Shown here piece after piece: positions 53,749-61,826 of a DNA stretch of 64,000 bases. Made by a program: the position numbers and the translations under genes. Position 1 is the stretch's first letter. Each line of letters starts with the position of its first letter. The notes beneath the pieces are model-generated. The model saw only the letters and a list, made by a program, of their open reading frames with translations, had not been told where the DNA came from and searched no databases. Source of the DNA: Catenovulum sp052056295 (GTDB lineage: Bacteria; Pseudomonadota; Gammaproteobacteria; Enterobacterales; Alteromonadaceae); contig NZ_CP182494.1 in assembly GCF_052056295.1 (NCBI RefSeq), positions 372,001 to 436,000 of the forward strand. Reading direction: 5' to 3'.

Positions 53749-54852
53749 TTAGGTTAGTCCTTTATAAATTTTTTCTAAGTTATGGGCTTTTCTCAATTCT
53801 TTGTCCACTAGTGTGTAAAAAGGCCATTGCTTCTTATCTAAAATAAAATAGCAATCTGGCCTTAGTAGCTCATTAGACATCAGGCTAATATTATGTGTCG
53901 TTAAAATTGTTTGGCAGTTCAATTCAGAAAGCTTTTGAACTATATTTTTGGAAAGTGAGAAATGGTAGTACGCATCAAACTCATCGATGAAAGCGAAGCT
54001 TATTTCATTGCTCATGAGTTTTATATACCAGTAATAGAAAATTCCCAGTGACATAGTCCCTGTTGAGGCGACTAAAGAAAATTCTATGTTTTTGTTATCA
54101 AATACAAACTCAATAACTTCATCGTGCGCAGGCCCACTTACATCTAGTTTGCAGTCAACACCTGATGAATTTAAGAAGGCTTCAAAATCTTTAATTTTAC
54201 CCTTTTCAATAATTACTTGAGATAAACGTTTCGAATCAATTACTTGACCATGAAACTCCCTGTTACGGTTAAGAGTTCTAAAAAACACCATACCTTCAAC
54301 AAAGCGGATAAATTTAAAAAAAGTGTCATTTACTGAATTATCAGCCAGCAAGGCCGTCGCACTAATAAATTTGACCGCTGATATTGCTCGAGACGTAAAG
54401 TCGTTTTTTAACGTTTCAGAGCCAGCAAAGCCGAATTTTGCTATGTTGCTTTTACGTCGGTCGATATCTAAAACTGCTTGTTTACCAATAGTTAGCTTTT
54501 CATAAATTGTTGTTTTACAATCTAATTTTCCATACTCATACAGCACTTCTGTGTTGTTTATCTCGAAGTAATATTTAAATTCAGCTAAATCATGGCTTGA
54601 ATCAGCATTGTGGTAATTTGCGCTTAGCGACTGTAATACATTGACGTCATCGTTTAAGTGGCAAGTTATATCTAATATTGCTAACCCTAAATTAGATTTA
54701 CCTTGGCCATTTTTCCCATAAACTATCGAATGTTTAATAATTTCACCAGAGATAATCTCACGGTTAAATTCATATGCTTTGTTGGTTTTTAGATCAAACT
54801 CAAACCAATCGCTGAAATTTCTAAAATTTTTTACGGCAACTTTCGATAACAT
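53749..54852 (-). CDS. AAA/ABC-type ATPase of a two-gene defence-like system
   Basis: 367 residues from the ATG at 54852 (TTG at 54870 is possible). N-terminal MLSKVAVKNFRNFSDWFEFDL is the usual start of OLD/RecF-like ATPases; Walker A YGKNGQGKSNLG; the late TMSLGIFYYWYIKL resembles a signature region; Walker B FAFIDEFDAYYH and switch TILTTHNISLM complete an ABC-type site. Central residues (140-250) form a variable insertion. Such ATPases sense infection and hold or release a TOPRIM partner. Its gene leads the operon and is convergent with the hmu locus. A phage-defence role is inferred. Confidence 0.85.
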   Translation of the reverse strand: MLSKVAVKNFRNFSDWFEFDLKTNKAYEFNREIISGEIIKHSIVYGKNGQGKSNLGLAILDITCHLNDDVNVLQSLSANYHNADSSHDLAEFKYYFEINNTEVLYEYGKLDCKTTIYEKLTIGKQAVLDIDRRKSNIAKFGFAGSETLKNDFTSRAISAVKFISATALLADNSVNDTFFKFIRFVEGMVFFRTLNRNREFHGQVIDSKRLSQVIIEKGKIKDFEAFLNSSGVDCKLDVSGPAHDEVIEFVFDNKNIEFSLVASTGTMSLGIFYYWYIKLMSNEISFAFIDEFDAYYHFSLSKNIVQKLSELNCQTILTTHNISLMSNELLRPDCYFILDKKQWPFYTLVDKELRKAHNLEKIYKGLT

Positions 54853-55067
54853 GGGTATTAGTCCAAACAAGCAGGTTACCTAACTCTAACACAACAAGCT
54901 TGTATGCCGTAATTTTTTTACGGCAATAAGCCAAGCTCTTTCAATCGCGAATAGAGAAAAGTTTTTAAGCTTAGAAAATCTGAGAATTGTCTAGCGCCCA
55001 AACATTGATAATACAATTATGTTTCATCAAGCATAATTCTAGTAAGCTATCCACCTAAAACTCAGTA

Positions 55068-55412
55068 TTGGATATCCCCTTGTTACAAAAAATCCTAAAT
55101 TATTTCAAAGCCAATCACAGTAATAACGACGATATACCGTCCAAACAGGCACAGCCATTACTTGAACAAGACAAACAATATCAGATAGTTACTGAATTTT
55201 ATGATTTTGATGGCACATGCCACAAGGCAGGGACAATACTTGAGTATGTTGACTATAAAGTTTACCCCTACGACAAAGGGCTGACTTTATTGTTTAAACG
55301 CAATCAGCAGGATTATGTTATTCGCTTAGCGTTAAACAGCAGAAACGTTGAAGCCATTATTCAACAGGACCTTGCCGAATACATTACACCCATCAAAGCT
55401 AACCCTGCTTAA
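55068..55412 (+). CDS. DUF3601-like small protein
   Basis: 114 residues. The start is a TTG (55068) or the next TTG (55080); no ribosome site is clear, so the N terminus is uncertain. The middle reads LEQDKQYQIVTEFYDFDGTCHKAGTILEYVDYKVYPYDKGLTLLF, the pattern of DUF3601 (a soluble protein of unknown role). It ends in a mixed-charge helix EAIIQQDLAEY. It stands alone between the defence-like pair and the peroxiredoxin gene. Confidence 0.6.
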   Translation: MDIPLLQKILNYFKANHSNNDDIPSKQAQPLLEQDKQYQIVTEFYDFDGTCHKAGTILEYVDYKVYPYDKGLTLLFKRNQQDYVIRLALNSRNVEAIIQQDLAEYITPIKANPA

Positions 55413-55451
55413 GTAAATCCATAGCTGCTATTTTCACTAAAATTGCATTTT

Positions 55452-55497
55452 ACAATGCTCATTGTTTTATTTTAGAATGTTTTACATCGTTCATTGT
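55452..55497. promoter_or_regulatory. Two TetR-type operator half-palindromes
   Basis: ACAATGCTCATTGT (55452-55465) is a perfect 6+2+6 palindrome and ACATCGTTCATTGT (55484-55497) is its near copy, 32 bases apart, just before the peroxiredoxin gene. They are likely bound by the TetR protein encoded in the same unit. Confidence 0.7.
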
Positions 55498-55516
55498 AAA
55501 AAGGGGAGTGGCGAGC

Positions 55517-56083
55517 ATGCCTAAAGTTAAAGTTGGCGATAAAATTACTGAGTTGTCTTTACCCATGTTAGATGGCAAGCGTTTTGAGATTAATCAGCTT
55601 GCAGGAAAACGCTATTTGTTAAGTTTTCATCGGTTTGCTAGCTGTCCGTTTTGTAATTTACGAATTCATCAGCTCACACAACAAGCTGATAATTGGCCGC
55701 AGCAATTTACTGTGGTGGCGATATTCGATTCTACATTGGCTGATTTGCAAGCCACCAGTGAAAAACATCAAGCGCCATTTTATATTTTGGCCGATCAAAC
55801 TAATCAATATTATCGGCAGTTTGCGGTTGAGCACTCTTGGCTGAAAACCCTGAAAGGCGGTTTAATTCGTTTGCCGCAGTTGTGTTATGCCATGTTTGTT
55901 AAAGGTTATTTTCCTTGGAAAATCAGTGGTAAATTGCATACTATGCCGTTGGATATTTTGGTAGATGAAGCTGGTGTGGTGGTTGAAGTGCATTATGGTA
56001 AAGACGAAGGTGACCATATTGATATAGCCCGTATTAATCAGTTTACAATTGGAGTAGGTAGTGGGGCGACACAAAGCGTTTGA
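55517..56083 (+). CDS. Peroxiredoxin-like (AhpC/TSA, PRXL-type) protein
   Basis: 188 residues from the ATG at 55517 (AGGGGAG 9 bases upstream; a GTG at 55508 is less likely). Thioredoxin fold with GDKITELSLPMLDGKRFEINQLAGKRYLLSFHRFASCPFCNLRI, where S-C-P-F-C places two Cys in a CxxC-like redox site, then VAIFDSTLADLQATSE and a C-terminal DEAGVVVEVHYGKDEGDHIDIA. Family members reduce peroxides or act as thiol oxidoreductases. The end overlaps the TetR gene by 23 bases; two operators precede it. Inducing signal unknown. Confidence 0.85.
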   Translation: MPKVKVGDKITELSLPMLDGKRFEINQLAGKRYLLSFHRFASCPFCNLRIHQLTQQADNWPQQFTVVAIFDSTLADLQATSEKHQAPFYILADQTNQYYRQFAVEHSWLKTLKGGLIRLPQLCYAMFVKGYFPWKISGKLHTMPLDILVDEAGVVVEVHYGKDEGDHIDIARINQFTIGVGSGATQSV

Positions 56084-56621
56084 ACCAGAGGTAGTAAAGC
56101 AGCAATTATTATTGGCTTTTTGGGAGCTAGGCTACGAGGCTTGTACCTATGCTGCGCTTGAAAAACGCACTGGGGTGACAGGCAAAAGTTTGGTTAATAC
56201 CTTTGGTGATAAAAACAGTCTGTTTGAATTGGCATTAAAGGATTATTTAGCTTTAGTTGATACTGTACTGGCTGAACGTTTTACCGCAGCGAATAAACAT
56301 AGCATAGTGCAATTTTTTACTGATTTAGCGAAATCAGAGCCAACTAGCCCGCGCAATTTTGGCTGTTTTATTTGTAATGCTTTGTTCGAAGCGCACGCAC
56401 CACAAAACTTAGTGGAACACGCGCATAGTGCATTTACAGAAAAGCTGACAAATGCTTTTCAACGTGCGCTAGCTGCTGATGATATTGCTCATGCGCCAGA
56501 GGTTGCGCAAGTATTTGTTAGTTTATTTTGGGGCGTAATGACAGAAGTTCGCCAAGCGAAATCGACTCAAGTTGTTCAGCCTAAATTAGCCAGCATAGAG
56601 CTATTGTTGCAAAAACTGTGA
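56061..56621 (+). CDS. TetR-family regulator
   Basis: 186 residues from a GTG with GGAG 8 bases upstream. The N-terminal helix-turn-helix is AFWELGYEACTYAALEKRTGVTGKSLVNTFGDKNSLFELAL (residues 18-58), typical TetR/AcrR with the conserved YxTFxDK-like end. The ligand domain carries two Cys in GCFICNALFEAH, which may sense oxidation. Translation is coupled to the peroxiredoxin gene (23-base overlap), and paired palindromes upstream suggest it represses that operon. Confidence 0.88.
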   Translation: MGRHKAFEPEVVKQQLLLAFWELGYEACTYAALEKRTGVTGKSLVNTFGDKNSLFELALKDYLALVDTVLAERFTAANKHSIVQFFTDLAKSEPTSPRNFGCFICNALFEAHAPQNLVEHAHSAFTEKLTNAFQRALAADDIAHAPEVAQVFVSLFWGVMTEVRQAKSTQVVQPKLASIELLLQKL

Positions 56622-56720
56622 CTGCTGTTTTCAATGCGCTTTAGCGTTTTGCTAATTCGCGTTCAGTGCAATTAGTGAACTACACTTTATATAAACCTAA
56701 CCAACGAACGGACGCTATTT

Positions 56721-57026
56721 ATGAAAAAAGTTTACACAAGCGAAAATAGTTTTTTAGTGCACAATGCGAAAAATCTAATTGAAGCCCAGGGCATTCATGT
56801 TGTGCTTAAAAACGAATTTGCCCAAGGTGCCATGGGAGAAATATCGCCATTCGATTGTTGGCCTGAGTTATGGGTAAATGAAGCTGATTTTGCAGAAGCT
56901 GAACTGGTTATTACCGAAGCAAGTTTAACTGCCAACAGCCAAGAGGCTGACTGGGTATGTACCAGTTGTGGTGAAGAGAATAGTGCGACTTTTGAGATAT
57001 GTTGGAGTTGCCAAAAAGCACGTTAG
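56721..57026 (+). CDS. DUF2007-type protein with zinc ribbon
   Basis: 101 residues. The first 65 residues follow the DUF2007 (putative signal-transducing, PII-like) pattern: KKVYTSENSFLVHNAKNLIEAQGIHVVLKNEFAQGAMGEISPFDCWPELWV, including the LWV-N-DF-A block. The C terminus has a zinc ribbon with four Cys: VCTSCGEENSATFEICWSC. Soluble, role unknown. Monocistronic. Confidence 0.85.
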   Translation: MKKVYTSENSFLVHNAKNLIEAQGIHVVLKNEFAQGAMGEISPFDCWPELWVNEADFAEAELVITEASLTANSQEADWVCTSCGEENSATFEICWSCQKAR

Positions 57027-57030
57027 TTTA

Positions 57031-57100
57031 AATTTGTCGGCCATTTAAAGTGGCCGACAAATTGAAAAAATGGCCGACAAAACCTCAAATGTGGCCGACA
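57031..57100. repeat. TGGCCGACA repeats with a 13-bp inverted pair
   Basis: AATTTGTCGGCCA (57031-57043) and TGGCCGACAAATT (57051-57063) form a perfect 13-bp stem around a 7-base loop; two more direct TGGCCGACA copies follow at 57071 and 57092. It sits between two convergent genes and may serve as a terminator or protein-binding array. The string also recalls iteron-like GTGGCC repeats at 9.0-9.8 kb, but it lacks TACG. Confidence 0.7.
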
Positions 57101-57925
57101 TTAACCATCTTTAGATATTTCACTAAGTACAGTTAAACTGTCGTTTTCTATACGCAACTGCTGTATACCTAGTGCAGAGGTTAAGATCAAAGTATTGCCA
57201 CTCACTATTAAGTCGTTACATGCATAACTGTTGTCTAATGGCTGGCGGACTAAACCTTTAACGGTTTGTTCGTCAGTCACGGGTGTACCATCAATATCGA
57301 CTAAATCGTCTGATTCATTTGCAATTTGCTCTATGCTAAATTTAACCAAACCTTCCTTTTTATCACAAACATATAAAGTGTTGTTGTGTAATCCCAAACC
57401 ATGCGGTTCGTACAAATCTAAGTATAAAGATTCGATTACTGGTGAGCCTATATTGCTAATATTAATTACGCCAACGACATCTGTACTATCGCTATTGAAG
57501 TCAGTGTCACCATCTCTAATGGTGTAATACGCGGTATCACCAATGGCAATTACTGGGTCGTATGCGCGTAAGTGGGCAATTTGCGAAATTTGGTTAAATT
57601 TGTTGTAAGCGTTTGGGGTGTTGTCTGGTTCATAAATGAGTACACCACGTTGAGTTCCGAACATTAGATATTCGTTTTGATAGTTAAAAACAGTTTCTAA
57701 CCTATTCCAAGCCCGGGTGCTTGAAGTGAGCTCAGGAAATAATTTGTTCTGTAGCTGGAAGGTATATATGGTTGAGTCTTCGACGAAAACCAGCTCATCT
57801 TGAAAGATCGTCATGGCCGCTAACGAGCCGCTTTGCCCTGAGCTTGCAGAACCAGAGCTACCTTCTTGGCAAGCTGGCAAACATAACAAGGTTAACGAGA
57901 TTGTGAGTATTTTCTGTAATTGCAT
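57101..57925 (-). CDS. Lipoprotein with beta-propeller (LVIVD-like) repeats
   Basis: 274 residues from the ATG at 57925 (GGAG 7 bases before it). Signal peptide with lipobox LPAC, lipidated Cys at 19; Ser/Gly linker; then repeated beta-type blades (FQDELVFVEDSTIYTFQL, NEYLMFGTQRGVLIYEP, LHNNTLYVCDKKEGLVKFS, VSGNTLILTSALGIQQL) as in LVIVD/propeller proteins. Cell-surface or periplasmic side of a membrane; role unknown. It is cotranscribed with the upstream VanZ-like/propeller protein, with one base between them, and the two share the blade style. Confidence 0.75.
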   Translation of the reverse strand: MQLQKILTISLTLLCLPACQEGSSGSASSGQSGSLAAMTIFQDELVFVEDSTIYTFQLQNKLFPELTSSTRAWNRLETVFNYQNEYLMFGTQRGVLIYEPDNTPNAYNKFNQISQIAHLRAYDPVIAIGDTAYYTIRDGDTDFNSDSTDVVGVINISNIGSPVIESLYLDLYEPHGLGLHNNTLYVCDKKEGLVKFSIEQIANESDDLVDIDGTPVTDEQTVKGLVRQPLDNSYACNDLIVSGNTLILTSALGIQQLRIENDSLTVLSEISKDG

Positions 57926-57926
57926 G

Positions 57927-59000
57927 TTAAAGCTCCACATCCCAGAAGAAAAAGCGTTTACCACCTTTAATTTCATATCCTACAACCATCCCTTTATTTT
58001 CATTTATTTCAATGCGTTCACCTTTATTGGAAAAATAGGCGTTTGAAGGCAACCAGTTTTCGGCATTTGGGTAAGGCAACAGGTTTTCACTACGCTGATA
58101 GCTAAAGGGGGAGGCCAACTCAATCGCAACAATATCTGTAAAGCTGTTCACGTACATAACGCCATTCAACACTTCCATATCCGTCGCGCCAACCACACTG
58201 ACATAAGCCAAATATTTTGGGTTAGTTTGATCTGTGTTGTCGAAAATATAAATACCTTTAAAGCGGTCGTTTACAAATAAATAATCGTTAAATAGATATA
58301 TCTTTCCTGGGGTGTGTATTTCTTGATATTCGCGAATTAGTGCGCCTTCGTTGATTGCTGACTGAGTTTCCGTGTTTGCATTATCCGCACTAAAGTAGAC
58401 TTGATTACGTTTGCGGATTTTGTCCCAAGGCATATATAAAGGCTTAACTTCGCAAGAAGTACGTTTACCATTGGGGTACTCGCAGTTATCTATTATCAAG
58501 CTACCGGTTATACCTAGGCTACCAATCAAAACGATTGGCAACTGTAAGCCAATAGAAAAAGCTGATGTTCTTCGGTTGGAGTTTTGTTGAAAATTCAAGT
58601 AAAAACCAGTTAAGGCGGCGGCTAAACAAGCTGCAACTATGTCAAGCAGATTGAATGTACCTGCCAGCCAGCTTATCGCAACAAACTTAAGCTGAAGCAG
58701 TTCAAATCCAATATTAATTAACAACCAAGTTGCGGGGATTTTCCAATAACTATTTTTGGATAAGCCTGTAATTGCGGCTGTTAAACACGACATAATAATA
58801 ACGTGGATAAAACTGGGCAATGCACCATTTACCACGCTGGGTTGCGCTAGAGCTGGCCAATCAAAGCGAAATTGAGCCATAAAGGGCAATAAATCTAAGT
58901 AGGTATTCGCTTCACGACAACTAGCGTAAAAACATAATCCAAAAAGAGTAAATATTATCGACAGGAAAAAATTGAGGGATCTATACTGCAATTGAGTCAT
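57927..59000 (-). CDS. VanZ-like membrane protein with C-terminal propeller domain
   Basis: 357 residues. Residues 8-175 hold 4-5 membrane spans in the VanZ pattern (FFLSIIFTLFGLCFYASC, FIHVIIMSCLTAAITGL, WLLINIGFELLQ, FNLLDIVAACLAAALTGFYLNF, LPIVLIGSLGITGSLII), and residues 185-357 are soluble and beta-rich (HTPGKIYLFNDYLFVNDRFKGIYIFDN, ATDMEVLNGVMYVNSFTDIVAIEL), the LVIVD-like blades shared with the downstream lipoprotein. This fusion suggests a two-protein envelope complex. Function unknown. Confidence 0.75.
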   Translation of the reverse strand: MTQLQYRSLNFFLSIIFTLFGLCFYASCREANTYLDLLPFMAQFRFDWPALAQPSVVNGALPSFIHVIIMSCLTAAITGLSKNSYWKIPATWLLINIGFELLQLKFVAISWLAGTFNLLDIVAACLAAALTGFYLNFQQNSNRRTSAFSIGLQLPIVLIGSLGITGSLIIDNCEYPNGKRTSCEVKPLYMPWDKIRKRNQVYFSADNANTETQSAINEGALIREYQEIHTPGKIYLFNDYLFVNDRFKGIYIFDNTDQTNPKYLAYVSVVGATDMEVLNGVMYVNSFTDIVAIELASPFSYQRSENLLPYPNAENWLPSNAYFSNKGERIEINENKGMVVGYEIKGGKRFFFWDVEL

Positions 59001-59036
59001 CCTTAACCTATATAATTCATTTATTTAAGTGAGGGC

Positions 59037-59110
59037 GAGTATACTGAGAAGTATACTCATTCTCAAACAAATTATGTTTAAATTGACTCCAATGAATAAG
59101 CAGGTGTAGG
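59037..59110. repeat. Hairpin plus 30-bp block, right copy
   Basis: A perfect 9-bp stem GAGTATACT-GAGA-AGTATACTC (59037-59058) is followed 22 bases on by a 30-base block at 59081-59110 beginning AATTGACTCCAATGAATAAG. A second such unit is at 59951-60014. Confidence 0.65.
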
Positions 59111-59115
59111 AAATA

Positions 59116-59901
59116 TCAATCGCCGCTGCTAATAAACTCAGCAATATCGTGTACCGGAGCAACCCAAAGCTGCTGTTGATGTTTACGAATATATTCTAGT
59201 AACGCTAAATGGGTATCCGCATCAATATTTAGACCATGCTCGCCGCCAACACCGTGAAATAAAAATATAAGCAAAGCCTGTTGTTTAATGGCTTGGTCTA
59301 CTTGCTCAGTTAATTGGGCGAGTGTTTGTCCATGCACCACATAAGCTGGCATATTGTACCTGTCTATATTGTTTGGCGTGGTTAGCTGATAATGCACGCC
59401 TCGAGCGCCGCTAAATAAGGGCTTGATGTCTTGAATGAAGTTATCTTTGCCTGCTGTAGTATCACCACAGGTATAAGCAAATGAGCGAGTATTTTTTCCG
59501 GTTAGCGCTGTAAGTGTGGTGTTGGCTATTTTTAGATTATTGATCAGCTGTTGTTTGCTCCATTTAGCTAAATCACGGTCTGTTGCGACCCAATCTCTAT
59601 TTGGTAAATCGGCTCTACATGGATGAAACAAGGTATGATTACCTAATTCATGCCCTTGATTTGCCACTTGCTGCCAAGCCGCTAACCTTTGACGAAATGC
59701 GTCGCTTGCGACAGTTAAATAAAAGGTGCCCTTAAAATTAAATTGGTTGAGCTGTGGGGCGACTATGTCTAAATGCACATTTAATGCATCGTCATAAGTT
59801 AATGCGATAGCGGCTTGTTTGCCATTCCAGAGTAAATTTTCTGCTTGTACTGAAGCACAAGTTAGACAGAAAACGAGCACGAGTTTTATTTTAGTTATCA
59901 T
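59116..59901 (-). CDS. Polysaccharide deacetylase family protein (NodB-like)
   Basis: 261 residues with a signal peptide (IKLVLVFCLTCASVQA). NodB motif 1 is IALTYDDALNVHLD (Asp-Asp metal/catalytic), motif 2 LGNHTLFHPC (His-x3-His), and a late LIFLFHGVGGEHG (motif 5 His). The family removes acetyl groups from chitin, peptidoglycan or poly-GlcNAc; the substrate here is not shown. Acts outside the inner membrane. The gene is framed by two hairpin-plus-30-bp direct repeats. Confidence 0.85.
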   Translation of the reverse strand: MITKIKLVLVFCLTCASVQAENLLWNGKQAAIALTYDDALNVHLDIVAPQLNQFNFKGTFYLTVASDAFRQRLAAWQQVANQGHELGNHTLFHPCRADLPNRDWVATDRDLAKWSKQQLINNLKIANTTLTALTGKNTRSFAYTCGDTTAGKDNFIQDIKPLFSGARGVHYQLTTPNNIDRYNMPAYVVHGQTLAQLTEQVDQAIKQQALLIFLFHGVGGEHGLNIDADTHLALLEYIRKHQQQLWVAPVHDIAEFISSGD

Positions 59902-59950
59902 AGAGTTTGTTTTGTTAGTTTGTGTGATGGGCCGAGTATATCTTTAATAT

Positions 59951-60014
59951 GTCACTTTGTCTAAGTGACTATTAGGTTTGTTTGAATTGACCCTAATGAC
60001 TAATCAGGTGTAGG
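59951..60014. repeat. Hairpin plus 30-bp block, left copy
   Basis: Stem GTCACTT-TGTCT-AAGTGAC (59951-59969), then a 30-base block at 59985-60014 (AATTGACCCTAATGACTAAT start). It differs from the other copy by about 4 of 30 bases; both end CAGGTGTAGG. The stem sequence differs between the copies, but a stem is kept. Confidence 0.65.
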
Positions 60015-60042
60015 CTTATTGGATAGCCGATTGGATGTATGT

Positions 60043-60279
60043 ATGAAATTTCAAAACCCAGTTAAAAAGTTTAAAGATGATCTCGAAGTAAAAATTAGGG
60101 AATCAGCCATCAATGCAGCACGCTCACGGATTATTTTAGCTGGCCTCAAGCCGGAAAATTTAGATCCTGAAGAGTTAGAAGTAATAGTACGCGAAGAAGA
60201 AGATAAAATTCGCAGTCGCATTAAAGAAAAAGGTTTGTTCGCCTTAGCTGCTGCTTTGGGTTTAGGCTGGTGGATTTAA
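60043..60279 (+). CDS. Small charged protein, unknown
   Basis: 78 residues from the ATG at 60043; an upstream in-frame TTG (60019) is less likely. Strongly charged helices (KKFKDDLEVKIRESAINAARSRI, LDPEELEVIVREEEDKIRSRIKEKG) end in a short hydrophobic tail LFALAAALGLGWWI that could insert in the membrane. No family is recognised. It is followed after 18 bases by a membrane protein gene with AAGGTG before its ATG; the two probably form an operon. Confidence 0.7.
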   Translation: MKFQNPVKKFKDDLEVKIRESAINAARSRIILAGLKPENLDPEELEVIVREEEDKIRSRIKEKGLFALAAALGLGWWI

Positions 60280-60297
60280 TAAACAAGGTGAATAAAG

Positions 60298-60720
60298 ATG
60301 TTTAGTCCACTCATTCGTTTGGGTTTACTCGCCAGTTTTTGGCTGAAATACAAAAGCAACATCATCAAAACCTTGTTTGCTGTACTGGCGTTAGCTATTG
60401 TCCATTATGTCTATCAAGATGTAGTTGAGCTGTTTAGCCTTAATCAACAACAAAATTACTTAACGTACGCACTTGTAGTTAAATGGCTGGTCATTTTATT
60501 AATTATTGGTTTTTACGTATTTTCTTTAAAAGTACAAGCGAATAACAATTCACAGCCAATTAAGGTTAAAAAATCGACTAAATCCACAGCTGCGGATAAC
60601 AGCAATTCTGCAAATTCAAACTCAGCTGACGTTGATCCTTTTGAGCAATTCCGCCATAAACCCAAGTTGCGCTCTCGCTCTGATTTAATGTTAGAGAAAA
60701 AGCGCTCACAAAAGTCTTAG
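60298..60720 (+). CDS. Small two-span membrane protein, unknown
   Basis: 140 residues. Two spans, around residues 22-40 (IIKTLFAVLALAIVHYVY) and 55-75 (YALVVKWLVILLIIGFYVFSL), then a soluble Ser/Asn/Lys-rich C-terminal half (SANSNSADVDPFEQFRHKPKLRSRSDLM). No family is recognised. The preceding small charged protein suggests a joint membrane-associated role. AAGGTG lies 8 bases before the ATG. Confidence 0.7.
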   Translation: MFSPLIRLGLLASFWLKYKSNIIKTLFAVLALAIVHYVYQDVVELFSLNQQQNYLTYALVVKWLVILLIIGFYVFSLKVQANNNSQPIKVKKSTKSTAADNSNSANSNSADVDPFEQFRHKPKLRSRSDLMLEKKRSQKS

Positions 60721-60814
60721 CTCGCTTTACTTCCATATTTTTTGCACATTGTTTGCACCTTAGTTGCAAATTAACTGAGTAAGCTCCTAACGTACCAATT
60801 ATTAGGAGCTTTAA

Positions 60815-61294
60815 ATGAAATTCTCAATAACTATGAGTTTAGTGAGTTGCTTATTATTTTCTGCAGGCAGCTATGCTAAACCGCCTAGACCTTGTTTTGC
60901 TCAGCTAGACGTTAACTCTGACGATGTTTTAAGTTATGCGGAGTTTTCAGCTGAATTGCCACCACATCACAGCGGTGAAGATATATTTGCCCAAATGGAT
61001 GTAAATGCAGATCAGCTTGTTTCGAAAAGTGAATTTGCCCAGTTTAAACCTGATCACACAAGCAAATTTAGCCTATTAGATAACAACTCTGATGGGGTGA
61101 TTTCGTACGCAGAATTCACGGCAATGCCTATTCCTCATGGTGATTACCAAACCGTCTTCAATACGATAGATGTCGACGGTAGTGGTGATATCACTGCAGA
61201 AGAAATGCAAACCCATCATCAACAAATGCGCCACCGTAAACCACATCACCTAAACAAAAAAATGCCAAGCACAACAGGAGAATGTAATGATTAA
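60815..61294 (+). CDS. Exported EF-hand protein
   Basis: 159 residues with a signal peptide (MSLVSCLLFSAGSYA). Four EF-hand loops follow: LDVNSDDVLSYAEF, MDVNADQLVSKSEF, LDNNSDGVISYAEF and IDVDGSGDITAEEM; each has the D-x-[N/D]-x-D-x-[L/I/V] calcium pattern. The tail is His/Lys-rich (HHQQMRHRKPHHL). Periplasmic or secreted calcium binding is likely; role unknown. AGGAG lies before the ATG. The stop overlaps the next gene by 8 bases. Confidence 0.85.
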   Translation: MKFSITMSLVSCLLFSAGSYAKPPRPCFAQLDVNSDDVLSYAEFSAELPPHHSGEDIFAQMDVNADQLVSKSEFAQFKPDHTSKFSLLDNNSDGVISYAEFTAMPIPHGDYQTVFNTIDVDGSGDITAEEMQTHHQQMRHRKPHHLNKKMPSTTGECND

Positions 61295-61769
61295 TTCCAC
61301 ACAATCCTCTATGCAAATGCCGCCGCCACCGCCAAGAGATGGTCGTGAGCAGCAAAGCTTAACTGATGAACAAAAAACGCTGATCAGTGATACGTTAGCT
61401 CAGTATGATGCTGAAAATTTAACTGAAAGTGATGCGCAAAGTATTATTGCGGCATTCTCTGAAGCAGGTATTCATCCTAGCCGTGAAATGGAAGAGGCTA
61501 TGTCTGAACTGGGTTTTGAAGCGCGAGAAATTGGCGAGTTAGCTGGTTTTGATGGTCGTCAAGGGCCGCCACCACCTCCGCCTGGAAATCAACAATCAGA
61601 CGAGCAAATTAGTCAGTTAGTTGACTATTTAAGTGAAGCGATTGAAGAAAAATTAGCTGAAACAGACGTAACTGAGTTGTCTGATGAAGATAAAGCGCAA
61701 ATATTGGCAGAAGCACAACAGAAATTTGGTTTAAAACAAACCGATTCGATAATTGATACCACTGCTTGA
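61287..61769 (+). CDS. Acidic Pro-rich protein, unknown
   Basis: 160 residues, starting inside the end of the EF-hand gene with GGAG 7 bases before the ATG. Two poly-Pro tracts (MPPPPPRDG and PPPPPPGN) separate helical Glu/Asp-rich segments with LTDEQKTLISDTLAQYD and LSDEDKAQILAEAQQKF, which look like a repeated helix motif. No signal peptide. No family is recognised; coupling to the EF-hand gene suggests a joint role or calcium-related partner, but this is a guess. Confidence 0.7.
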   Translation: MINSTQSSMQMPPPPPRDGREQQSLTDEQKTLISDTLAQYDAENLTESDAQSIIAAFSEAGIHPSREMEEAMSELGFEAREIGELAGFDGRQGPPPPPPGNQQSDEQISQLVDYLSEAIEEKLAETDVTELSDEDKAQILAEAQQKFGLKQTDSIIDTTA

Positions 61770-61826
61770 TACTTGATTTATAGCTGTCAGCGCAGTTGAT
61801 TTAACACTGCGCTGATGGCCGTAAGC

